From: an uncultured Candidatus Saccharibacteria bacterium
Lineage (GTDB): Bacteria > Patescibacteriota > Saccharimonadia > Saccharimonadales > Saccharimonadaceae
DNA length: 12,384 nt
Assembly (NCBI GenBank): GCA_938036625.1
Contig: CALHQH010000042.1
Span: forward strand, 1 to 12,384
Direction of reading: 5' to 3'
In this document: piece after piece, positions 1 through 5,432 of the stretch
Numbering within the stretch: position 1 is the first letter of the stretch
How the letters are laid out: each line of letters opens with the position of its first letter
Made by a program: the position numbers and the translations under genes
Notes under the pieces: generated by a model
The model's database searches: none
Told to the model about the DNA's origin: nothing
Seen by the model: only the letters and a program-made list of their open reading frames with translations

Positions 1-1
1 T

Positions 2-118
2 GCAGTTCTGCCGCTAGGAGAGGATAAGCAAGAATATCTGAGAGAAACACTTGCTGAGAATAGAAAAAACCAGCTATCATGGCTGGTTTTTTACTGTTTA
101 GAAGAATGTCGACGTTAG
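2..118 (+). CDS. possible C-terminal fragment of an upstream gene (weak)
   Basis: An open frame enters from the left edge and runs 38 codons to a TAG at 116-118, with an acidic and polar segment (GEDKQEYLRETLAENRKNQ) that reads like a protein tail. A strong hairpin terminator at 64-92 lies inside this frame, which argues against it. The competing reading is that the upstream gene ends earlier, at the TAA of frame 1 (25-27), just before the terminator. I do not recognise a family. What the edge contains cannot be decided from this window. Confidence 0.2.
   Translation, partial: AVLPLGEDKQEYLRETLAENRKNQLSWLVFYCLEECRR
64..92. terminator. bidirectional rho-independent terminator
   Basis: A perfect inverted repeat AAAAAACCAGC / GCTGGTTTTTT encloses a seven-base loop. 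It has six A on one side and six T on the other, so it can stop transcription in both directions: plus-strand transcripts entering from the left edge, and minus-strand transcripts from the gene ending at 319. Confidence 0.8.
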
Positions 119-318
119 TTGAATCTCAAAGTCCTCTTCGATAATTTCACAGGTTTTATCATTCCTTTCTCTTGAGGCTCAGAGCTGACATACCCCCAAG
201 AGCGACCCAGCATCAAGATAAATACTAGTTTGCAACCAGTTCTTAATTCTGCCTACCTGAAGTGGTAGAAGGGTAGCTGAGGTTAAGAAGGCGAAGCCTT
301 AGAGGCCAATCACTTCAA
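93..318. other. intergenic stretch with two small hairpins
   Basis: No credible gene is seen. Two short stem-loops lie downstream of the minus-strand gene ending at 319: CTACC/GGTAG (253-257 with 264-268) and AAGGC/GCCTT (288-292 with 296-300). Neither is followed by a T-run on the minus strand, so they are poor terminators. The better stop is the hairpin at 64-92. Confidence 0.4.
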
Positions 319-900
319 CTACTCATCATCAAGCGATTCCGCCCCATTCAGAACCTTCCAGAGCTCTCGCACTTCGGCGCCGCTCACCACTTGATCGCCT
401 CGACCGATCCGTTGGCTCTCACCAATCGTGCGAGTAGCAGGCTGGCCACTATGCGCCAGGCCGATCAGCGAGCGCACCACCCGCTGTCGATAACCTTCTG
501 TAATAATGCGATAGCGCAGCTGCTTCGAGCCACTCACCAGGCTTACCTCGTGTGTTGTCGCAGCTATTGCATTGTCGCTTAGGCTCGGCTGTAGCGGCTC
601 ACGCCAAAATGTCGCCGTCTCGATATCCACCCGCAATCGCGAGCCATCGGTATATGGTGCTATGAGCCTGAGGATGGCACGACTCTGGCCTGGAAACAGG
701 GGCGAATCAGCTCCTTCTGCTAGCGTTGTCTCATCCACACGGCTGCCGTGTATGTTCACCCGATCAGCAAATTTCGTCATCATATGCAAAGCAATCTGGC
801 TTAGCTGCGCCACTGCCGCCACTTGGTCGGCTGCTGTCACTCGTTCGCGCGGGGTGTCTTCCAGTGCGCAAAATGCTTCTTGGGCTTGAGTTTGTGTCAT
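319..900 (-). CDS. hypothetical protein, about 193 aa
   Basis: I do not recognise this protein. The frame is open to 981, but the start at 900 (MTQTQAQEAFC) is preferred. A TATAAT box lies at 937-932, so transcription would begin near 926, downstream of the earlier in-frame ATGs, and a weak purine-rich AGAAAGA lies about a dozen bases before this ATG. The product is soluble-looking, with no signal peptide or membrane segment. A helical N-terminal third (VAAVAQLSQIALHMM) precedes a probable beta-rich middle with regular charged strands (RAILRLIAPYTDGSRLRVDIETATFW, split over residues of about 75-100, then KQLRYRII) and an acidic C-terminal tail ending ESLDDE. Codon use matches its neighbours. 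It lies downstream of the GNAT gene on the same strand but is separated by 230 bp with its own promoter candidates, so it is probably transcribed alone. Function unknown. Confidence 0.65.
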   Translation of the reverse strand: MTQTQAQEAFCALEDTPRERVTAADQVAAVAQLSQIALHMMTKFADRVNIHGSRVDETTLAEGADSPLFPGQSRAILRLIAPYTDGSRLRVDIETATFWREPLQPSLSDNAIAATTHEVSLVSGSKQLRYRIITEGYRQRVVRSLIGLAHSGQPATRTIGESQRIGRGDQVVSGAEVRELWKVLNGAESLDDE

Positions 901-931
901 TTGGCTGTCTTTCTGTCGCAGTACACGGTGC

Positions 932-937
932 ATTATA
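932..937 (-). promoter_or_regulatory. -10 box for the 319-900 gene
   Basis: A perfect TATAAT on the minus strand would start a transcript near 926, giving a leader of about 25 bases before the ATG at 900. No clear -35 box is visible. A second TATAAT at 1046-1041 could start a longer leader of about 130 bases. Confidence 0.4.
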
Positions 938-1130
938 TTAGTCATACAACAAAGGCTGTCTTGGCGATTACATAATCTCACACCCCTCTCTCATACATCC
1001 TCTTCTAAGCTGCTGCAGAAATTGCCATCATAGATTGAACATTATAAGCAGTGATCAGCAGTTGGCCCTGCACTACCAGATAAGGAATAGTTGGTACATG
1101 AGAGAGGAGAAGTGTGCAGCTTAACCCGCG

Positions 1131-1613
1131 CTATTCAATTGTCTTCTCAAACACCGTCGTGTTATAGATCGTTGCGCCCTTGTGGAGATAAAAGCGATGT
1201 GCTGCTTGGCGCTTAGGGTTGGAAGTGAAGGTGAGTTTGGCGGCACCGTGCTGCTGGCCCCAGCTCAGCATCGCATCCCACAGCCGCGAGCCAACCCCCT
1301 TGCCCTGCACCGATGGGTCGGTCACGAAGTCATCGAGGTAGATCTTACGCCCAGCGATCGGCCCCACCAGCAGCGCGAGCGTTGCCATGCCCACCACCTT
1401 GCCATCAAGGCGAGCCAAGAGCAGCGTTTGATTCTCAGCAGCGATCACTGCTTCTAGCGCCTGACGCAAAGCGTCCATCGCCGCTGCATCAGGGGTAGTT
1501 GGAGTAGTTGGCGCGGTTGTTCCGGCTTGGTGCAACACATCGCCCAGTGCTGCGATTGCCGCCACATCAGCCTGGCTGACGGCGGTTGCCTGTTCGATTA
1601 TGAGTTCTTCCAT
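1131..1613 (-). CDS. GNAT-family N-acetyltransferase
   Basis: A 160-residue protein of the acetyl-CoA-dependent GNAT superfamily. The acetyl-CoA pyrophosphate loop is clear: residues 102-115 carry VQGKGVGSRLWDAM, matching the Q-x-x-G-x-G/A motif A. It is preceded by the usual beta strand with acidic residues (KIYLDDFVTDP, 90-100) and followed by motif B with the N-P-x-x-x-x-A-x-x-F-Y signature (NPKRQAAHRFYLHKGA, 132-147). A Thr/Pro-rich insert (TTAPTTPTTP, 32-41) between helices is unusual and looks like a flexible linker. The substrate cannot be read from sequence; small amines or a protein N-terminus are both possible. The ATG at 1613 follows a TATAAT by exactly six bases, so the mRNA is probably leaderless. 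It is divergent from pta with a 20-bp gap. No Shine-Dalgarno is seen. Confidence 0.88.
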   Translation of the reverse strand: MEELIIEQATAVSQADVAAIAALGDVLHQAGTTAPTTPTTPDAAAMDALRQALEAVIAAENQTLLLARLDGKVVGMATLALLVGPIAGRKIYLDDFVTDPSVQGKGVGSRLWDAMLSWGQQHGAAKLTFTSNPKRQAAHRFYLHKGATIYNTTVFEKTIE

Positions 1614-1619
1614 ATATCG

Positions 1620-1627
1620 ATTATACT
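1620..1627. promoter_or_regulatory. overlapping divergent -10 boxes for the GNAT gene and pta
   Basis: The octamer ATTATACT reads TATAAT on the minus strand (1625-1620) and TATACT on the plus strand (1622-1627). In both directions exactly six bases separate the box from the ATG (1613 on minus, 1634 on plus), which puts the expected transcription start at the start codon. No clear -35 box is seen on either side, and neither gene has room for a Shine-Dalgarno. Confidence 0.7.
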
Positions 1628-1633
1628 ACAAGT

Positions 1634-2587
1634 ATGAATCAGCGTATACTCACCCTCCGCGATGCGCTCGCCTCTCACCCGCCGCGCATCGCCTACCCAG
1701 AAGGTACCAACCCCATTATCCTTAGCGCCGTACGCCAGCTAGCCGATTGGCACACCGCTCGGCCTGTGCTTGTTGCGGATAACCCAACTGCCGTCAAGCA
1801 AGCCGCCGCCGATGCAGGTATCTCGCTTAATGACATCGAGATTATGACAGTACCCCACCAACACGATACGACATCTGCAAACACCGCTGATGCACCTCCC
1901 CTTACCCCTCTCACCTACGCGGCCCAGCTGCTCCACGATGGCGTGTGTGATGCTATGGTGGCTGGCATTGACCACCCCACTACTGAGGTGCTGCGGGCTG
2001 CGCTGAAAGTTGTTGGCTTAGCGCCCGGGGTGCGCTATGCATCGAGTTTCTTTGTGATGGATATGCCTCACTTTGCTGGTGGGGAGGATGGCCTACTTAT
2101 CTTTGCCGACTGCGGGATGAACATCACACCAGATGCCGCTGGCCTAGCTGCCATTGCCGAGGCCAGCGCCTTGAGTGCCACCCGGCTTGGCTGGCAGCCC
2201 CGCGTTGCGCTGCTTTCCTACTCGACGCTCGGCAGTGCTGGCGGCCAAAGTGTCGAAACAATTCGCCGCGCCCTTGCAGAGGTACAAGCCCACCAGCCAG
2301 AGCTCCTCATCGATGGCGAGCTCCAGCTTGACGCGGCTCTCGTCCCCGCCATTGGTCACAAAAAAGCCCCTGATAGCCCCGTCGCTGGCCAAGCCAACGT
2401 CCTCGTCTTCCCCGATCTCAACTCCGGCAACATTGCCTACAAGCTGGCCGAACACCTAGCTGGCGGCCATGCCTACGGCCCTATCTTACAAGGCTTTGCG
2501 CGGCCAATCAGCGACCTATCGCGTGGCTCGAGTGTGGATGATGTGATTGGCGCAAGCTTAATTGTTGGTAGTGTGGCGGCTGAATAG
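1634..2587 (+). CDS. pta: phosphate acetyltransferase (phosphotransacetylase)
   Basis: A 317-residue PTA/PTB-family enzyme that interconverts acetyl-CoA plus phosphate with acetyl phosphate plus CoA in the cytoplasm. Family signatures run in order: the N-terminal RIAYPEGTNP (18-27), DAMVAGIDHPT (106-116, in the position of the usual G-x-x-x-t-T), FADCGMNITPDA (157-168), LLSYSTLGSAGG (193-204), IDGELQLDAALVP (226-238), KKAPDSPVAGQANVLVFPDL (243-262) and SGNIAYKL then GPILQGF..PISDLSRGSS (282-300). It is a single-domain enzyme near the family's usual 320-330 residues, without the extra N-terminal domains of E. coli Pta. The ATG is leaderless, six bases after TATACT. No acetate kinase gene is nearby, so its partner lies elsewhere or the enzyme works alone. 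A phosphobutyryltransferase role is less likely given the close match to Pta motifs. Confidence 0.93.
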   Translation: MNQRILTLRDALASHPPRIAYPEGTNPIILSAVRQLADWHTARPVLVADNPTAVKQAAADAGISLNDIEIMTVPHQHDTTSANTADAPPLTPLTYAAQLLHDGVCDAMVAGIDHPTTEVLRAALKVVGLAPGVRYASSFFVMDMPHFAGGEDGLLIFADCGMNITPDAAGLAAIAEASALSATRLGWQPRVALLSYSTLGSAGGQSVETIRRALAEVQAHQPELLIDGELQLDAALVPAIGHKKAPDSPVAGQANVLVFPDLNSGNIAYKLAEHLAGGHAYGPILQGFARPISDLSRGSSVDDVIGASLIVGSVAAE

Positions 2588-2623
2588 ATTACGCTATTCG
2601 TTCATGCTGAGTGGTGATTTTTT

Positions 2624-2638
2624 GCTTGCTTTTTGCAA
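2624..2638. repeat. 15-bp repeat, copy 1 (GCTTGCTTTTTGCAA)
   Basis: This 15-mer recurs exactly at 4763-4777. Here it forms only a TTGC/GCAA stem. It lies 37 bases after the pta stop and may be part of the 3' processing or termination region. Confidence 0.5.
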
Positions 2639-2776
2639 CTGTGTGTCGTGCCACGCCCCCTCTCACCCTCTCTTTGTGGCAATTGTTTTGGCCTGCATAT
2701 TGCCCTCACGCGACACAAAAAACGCCTTTCTACTGCTTACTTTTTCCACTACCTCACAGCATAATAACCGAGCTTT

Positions 2777-2797
2777 TTGCTTGCATATTACAAGCAA
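2777..2797. repeat. perfect 7-bp inverted repeat
   Basis: TTGCTTG (2777-2783) and CAAGCAA (2791-2797) enclose a seven-base AT-rich loop. Five T precede it on the plus strand, so read on the minus strand the stem is followed by A, not T. It is therefore not a classical terminator in either direction. Its TTGCTTG word is related to the 15-bp repeat at 2624. Confidence 0.45.
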
Positions 2798-3043
2798 TAT
2801 ATCTCCCTCTCTGTAAAATTCATACCCATACATGCCCTGCTACCACGCAGCGCGCTACACTACTCACGTCGCGCAGTATACGATTATGTTGAACATAAAC
2901 AAAAAGTATTCAACAGTATATTGTATAATCGATCCAAACTCCTATACCTACCACACCATCAATATACTGCTATCTATTAATTGCCATGAATAAACTTAGT
3001 GTTCGATTCAGGAATATAACAGTGGTAGGAGTTGCAAAAAATC

Positions 3044-3601
3044 TTATCTATGAGATTGTAAAAATTCGCGTACTGCTGCAATTGGTTTAATAATGTGATA
3101 CGTCGCTGCATCTTCCTCGGGCAGTAGCTCTGCCCGTGTCCGGTCATTGTAGCCATCTGGGCAAAATATTTTATCCCAGCCAAAGCCACCATCGCCACGC
3201 GGATGCACTGCAATACTGCCTGGTAGCTCACTGCGAAAAACGTGCATCTCGTGGCCATCATAGTAACCAAACACACCTACCGCCAGTGCCGATCGATCAT
3301 CAAATCCATCAAGCATACGGCATAATTTTTCTAGTCCATCTGGCGCTTCGACGAAGAATTTAATGAACGGCCCAGGCAATCCATTCAGCGCTGCAAACCC
3401 CAGCGACACATCTTCAACAAGAACAGGCTGCTGGGCAATCTCATAGGCTTCACGCACTTTGTGCCGAACAACTTCCTCAGGCGAAAACGATTGAATCTCT
3501 ACTAAATCAATCTTGCGATGTTCTAGCGGCATACCAAGCATGCGCGCGAGATAGTCGGCCTTGTGTTGGTTGCCCGTGATAAATAGTGGTTGTTGGATCA
3601 T
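3044..3601 (-). CDS. ITPA/HAM1-like non-canonical purine NTP pyrophosphatase
   Basis: 185 residues, close to human ITPA (194). The family removes deaminated purine nucleotides (ITP, dITP, XTP) from the pool by cutting to the monophosphate and pyrophosphate. Visible motifs: FITGNQHKADYL (7-18; the T-G-N-x-x-K phosphate loop), LVEDVSLGF (61-69; metal-binding acidic pair), LNGLPGPFIKFF (72-83) and PRGDGGFGWDKIFCPDGY (134-151). The LPGPFIKFF word resembles the eukaryotic/archaeal ITPA branch more than E. coli RdgB. The C-terminal S-H-R signature that contacts the base is replaced by Y-H-I (168-170), and the usual preceding Lys is Asp, so specificity may have shifted. Its ATG overlaps the TGA of the upstream MazG-like gene by four bases, implying coupled translation. 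Confidence 0.87.
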   Translation of the reverse strand: MIQQPLFITGNQHKADYLARMLGMPLEHRKIDLVEIQSFSPEEVVRHKVREAYEIAQQPVLVEDVSLGFAALNGLPGPFIKFFVEAPDGLEKLCRMLDGFDDRSALAVGVFGYYDGHEMHVFRSELPGSIAVHPRGDGGFGWDKIFCPDGYNDRTRAELLPEEDAATYHIIKPIAAVREFLQSHR

Positions 3602-4014
3602 TTATCTCCCTCGTGCTTCTCTTCCCGATACTTCTCTGGCTGCGCCCGAAAAACCTCGACCCATTTGCTATCTTCCGCTAGGTCGTTGTACGCAATATAA
3701 TAGCGCCCTTGAAAGCCGCCAGCGTGTGCAGCTTTGCGCGCCACTGCGTCTTGCACCTGCTGAGGTGAAAAGCCAAAATCATCGCGCAGCGCATCAAGGA
3801 CGGCCTGCAGATCTGCCAGCTCCTGCAGCGCTTCCTCTAGCGCCTCATCATCCAGCGGGATCTCGTTTGCCTCCTCATGAATCTTGCGCTGCAGCTCACG
3901 GCGATACGCCGCGCGATCCAGTTGATGATACTCCGTATGGAGCACCTGTGGGTCGGTCTTGCATTTCTCGACAACCTTGTCGCGTACGAGCTTTTCGAGA
4001 TAGAATCGCACCAT
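3598..4014 (-). CDS. MazG-like nucleotide pyrophosphohydrolase
   Basis: 138 residues, all-alpha NTP-PPase superfamily (MazG/HisE/dUTPase-2 fold), which hydrolyses nucleoside triphosphates to monophosphates with Mg2+. Signs are the FYLEKLVRDKV start (4-14) typical of the phosphoribosyl-ATP-pyrophosphohydrolase-like group, the metal-ligand helix HEEANEI (46-52) and the second acidic helix EELADLQ-like QELADLQAV (64-72), then KAAHAGGF (94-101) where the family usually has K-x-x-x-x-G-G-F. There are no other his genes nearby, so a house-cleaning role is more likely than histidine synthesis. The frame is open upstream to a TTG at 4080, but the ATG at 4014 has a textbook AAGGAGG eight bases before it. 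The C-terminal region (106-138) is charged and I cannot assign it. Confidence 0.82.
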   Translation of the reverse strand: MVRFYLEKLVRDKVVEKCKTDPQVLHTEYHQLDRAAYRRELQRKIHEEANEIPLDDEALEEALQELADLQAVLDALRDDFGFSPQQVQDAVARKAAHAGGFQGRYYIAYNDLAEDSKWVEVFRAQPEKYREEKHEGDK

Positions 4015-4022
4015 TGCCTTGT

Positions 4023-4029
4023 CCTCCTT
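4023..4029 (-). promoter_or_regulatory. ribosome binding site that fixes the MazG-like start
   Basis: AAGGAGG on the minus strand, eight bases before the ATG at 4014. It is the strongest Shine-Dalgarno in the window and rules out the upstream TTG start at 4080. Confidence 0.8.
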
Positions 4030-4057
4030 GCCTGTTGATTGTTGGGTTCCTTTTTGG

Positions 4058-4077
4058 ATTATATAGTAGTCTACTAT
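4058..4077 (-). promoter_or_regulatory. promoter with adjoining 15-bp palindrome (operator candidate)
   Basis: TATAAT at 4063-4058 is directly followed upstream by ATAGTAG-T-CTACTAT (4063-4077 as read on plus), a perfect inverted repeat with one central base. It sits where RNA polymerase contacts the spacer, so a bound dimer would block initiation of the MazG-like/ITPA-like pair. No repressor is encoded next to it. The palindrome could also be chance in AT-rich DNA. Confidence 0.4.
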
Positions 4078-4117
4078 CAAGAGTTGCTATTATCTCACAA
4101 GTATTCCATTCTGAATT

Positions 4118-4618
4118 TTATTTATCACCATTCATGGTATTATTATCACTTGCATTTTGCAATTCATCCCGTAGACGCATCCATATCTTGCCAAGCTCAT
4201 TGCGCCCTTGGCGGTCACTACCCCAGCCCCAAAAGCTGTCATCGTCATTCATCTCCACAATGTATCGATCGCCCGATGCAATGAGTGTCTCGCGCACAAG
4301 ATCGTGCTGAGCAAGCTTGCAGCGCACAATTTCTTCCATAATTGCCACCTTTTTATCGTCCCAATTGGGGTCTTCTTCAGCCTTATGCTGGTTGGCAAAA
4401 TCAGACGCTAAGCGCGGCGAGCGACATAAGCGCACCTGCTCAGCCCGAGCTGGATTGGTGCCAAAAAAGTGCGCCGCTTGGTAGGCATGTTCGCTCGTGG
4501 GGTACAGCACGCCACGCCACTCAACCTGGCATGGCGCGAAGTTATCAAAGACATACCAGCCATCTAGAAAGAAGCCAGCCATGGTTGATTTGTTGTGCGT
4601 ATTGTCTGTCATATTCAT
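4118..4618 (-). CDS. NADAR family protein (YbiA-like N-glycosidase)
   Basis: 166 residues of the NADAR (YbiA/DUF1768) family. Known members cleave N-glycosidic bonds: YbiA-type enzymes destroy reactive early riboflavin intermediates, and others remove ADP-ribose from guanine in nucleic acid. Conserved blocks are present: FDNFAPC (24-30), the core YPTSEHAYQAAHF (39-51) with its Glu43, DDKKVAIMEEIVRCKLAQH (87-105) and the C-terminal DDSFWGWGSDRQGRNELGKI plus MRLR (126-150), including the W-G-x-G and G-R-N-x-L-G signatures. Full family length. The ATG at 4618 has AGAGG seven bases upstream. It precedes the MazG-like gene by about 100 bp on the same strand and forms a damage-control group with it. 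No DarT-like toxin or riboflavin gene is in the window, so the substrate stays open. Confidence 0.87.
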   Translation of the reverse strand: MNMTDNTHNKSTMAGFFLDGWYVFDNFAPCQVEWRGVLYPTSEHAYQAAHFFGTNPARAEQVRLCRSPRLASDFANQHKAEEDPNWDDKKVAIMEEIVRCKLAQHDLVRETLIASGDRYIVEMNDDDSFWGWGSDRQGRNELGKIWMRLRDELQNASDNNTMNGDK

Positions 4619-4631
4619 GATACTACCTCTG

Positions 4632-4682
4632 TTATAGACTGATATCTAGTGTGATTTTGCTCTTGTTGTTATTAATTTCCAT
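4632..4682 (-). CDS. possible 16-codon leader ORF before the NADAR gene
   Basis: MEINNNKSKITLDISL with TAA at 4634-4632, ending just before the AGAGG of the NADAR gene. An AAAGGAG at 4701-4695 lies 12 bases upstream, slightly too far. The same site would serve a six-codon frame at 4692 with only two bases of spacing, which is too close. TATGAT boxes at 4712-4707 and 4725-4720 could drive it. This is weak, possibly a coupling peptide or nothing. Confidence 0.2.
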   Translation of the reverse strand: MEINNNKSKITLDISL

Positions 4683-4762
4683 TATTTACCATTTCTCCTT
4701 TCTAGGATCATATTTTTGAATCATAGTGCGATGTATTCAGATGATTCTATGCGTTTATTTTC

Positions 4763-4779
4763 GCTTGCTTTTTGCAAGC
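4763..4779. repeat. hairpin containing copy 2 of the 15-bp repeat
   Basis: GCTTGC-TTTTT-GCAAGC, a perfect 6-bp stem with a five-T loop, 33 bases downstream of the membrane protein stop. The first 15 bases are identical to 2624-2638. On the minus strand no T-run follows, so termination by the intrinsic mechanism would be weak. Confidence 0.5.
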
Positions 4780-4811
4780 CAGCTGACTACGTGTGCGGCG
4801 TCGTATAACTC

Positions 4812-5417
4812 TTACGCGTGGTTTATTTGGTTCATGAGTTGTTTGTGGCCTAGCACCATATATAGTCCATACCCTGCGGTTGCGAGTGCCCCGCCAATGC
4901 TGCTGATGGCATAGACCATTTGCCACGAAGTACTCGTTGCGAAGGCAAGGTAGAAGCCAATCAATGCCGTGCAGATGGGGAGAGGTGCAAGATAATAATC
5001 GATCGTCCGGTCAAAGATCTTTGCCTGCGGAATGAAGTGCAGCCCAACGGTCAGCACAAGCACCGGCATGATATAAATCTGCTGCTGAAACATACCAAGC
5101 AGCGCAAAGATAATCCAAAGCGGTGCATACGACACCGTGCTCAGCAGCTGCATCTGCTTAGCGATCCGCTTGCTGACTGGCGTTGGTGCTGGCTTGGGCA
5201 ATTTTTTCGTCACACGGATATGCTGCACACCGCAAAAAATCAGCCATGCCGCATACACACCAAATAGTGCAAAGACTGCCCAGCCAATAGTGCCCCACGC
5301 CACACCAAACCACACAGCATACACGAGCATAAAGGTTGCCATGAGAATTGGAAACGGCGCCATACTTTTTGCTGCAGCGATTAATTCATCTCTTTGTGGT
5401 TGTTCTGGGGTTGCCAT
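4812..5417 (-). CDS. multi-pass membrane protein, unknown function
   Basis: 201 residues with about six hydrophobic segments: roughly 20-40, 42-64, 93-110, 115-129, 143-162 and 166-190. A short cytoplasmic-looking N-terminus (MATPEQPQRDELIAAAK) and a basic, Pro-rich loop (RVTKKLPKPAPTPVSKRIAK, 68-87) suggest both face the cytoplasm. The HFIPQAKIFDR segment (127-137) resembles a word seen in small Gram-positive integral membrane proteins of unknown function, but I cannot name a family. The ATG at 5417 has AGGAG eight bases upstream. The gene starts 15 bases after the ligA stop, so the two are almost certainly one transcript. There is no catalytic motif and no signal peptide. A functional link to ligation is not implied by this placement. 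Confidence 0.8.
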   Translation of the reverse strand: MATPEQPQRDELIAAAKSMAPFPILMATFMLVYAVWFGVAWGTIGWAVFALFGVYAAWLIFCGVQHIRVTKKLPKPAPTPVSKRIAKQMQLLSTVSYAPLWIIFALLGMFQQQIYIMPVLVLTVGLHFIPQAKIFDRTIDYYLAPLPICTALIGFYLAFATSTSWQMVYAISSIGGALATAGYGLYMVLGHKQLMNQINHA

Positions 5418-5432
5418 ATATCTTTCTCCTGT

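Larger units (their letters stand above)
2588..3043. other. convergent intergenic region with no recognised gene
   Basis: 456 bp, AT-rich towards the right, between the pta stop and the end of the ITPA-like gene. I see no gene. It contains TTGC/GCAA around five T (2626-2638), a perfect 7-bp stem TTGCTTG/CAAGCAA (2777-2783 with 2791-2797), GTTGAA/TTCAAC (2888-2893 with 2909-2914) and a plus-strand TATAAT at 2924-2929 with no gene behind it. Stop codons and odd composition argue against the short open frames here. Confidence 0.5.

Noticed and set aside
1029..1046. TATAAT at 1046-1041 followed by a tiny ATG frame (MMAISAAA)
   Set aside because: Eight codons with no ribosome site; spacing to the ATG is nine bases, unlike the six-base pattern. 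Kept only as a possible alternative promoter for the 319-900 gene.
2924..2929. Plus-strand TATAAT in the convergent gap as a gene promoter
   Set aside because: No reading frame or structured RNA follows in the right distance, and AT-rich DNA gives such boxes by chance.
2986..3090. 34-codon plus-strand frame (MNKLSVRFRN...) at the end of the convergent gap
   Set aside because: It overlaps the 3' end of the ITPA-like gene antisense, has no ribosome site, and shows no recognisable features.
4015..4080. Longer reading of the MazG-like gene from a TTG at 4080
   Set aside because: It would include the promoter, the palindrome and the AAGGAGG site. The ATG at 4014 with its Shine-Dalgarno is far better.
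3561..4310. 249-codon plus-strand open frame across the MazG-like region
   Set aside because: It crosses two well-supported minus genes and has an incoherent protein sequence with no motif.
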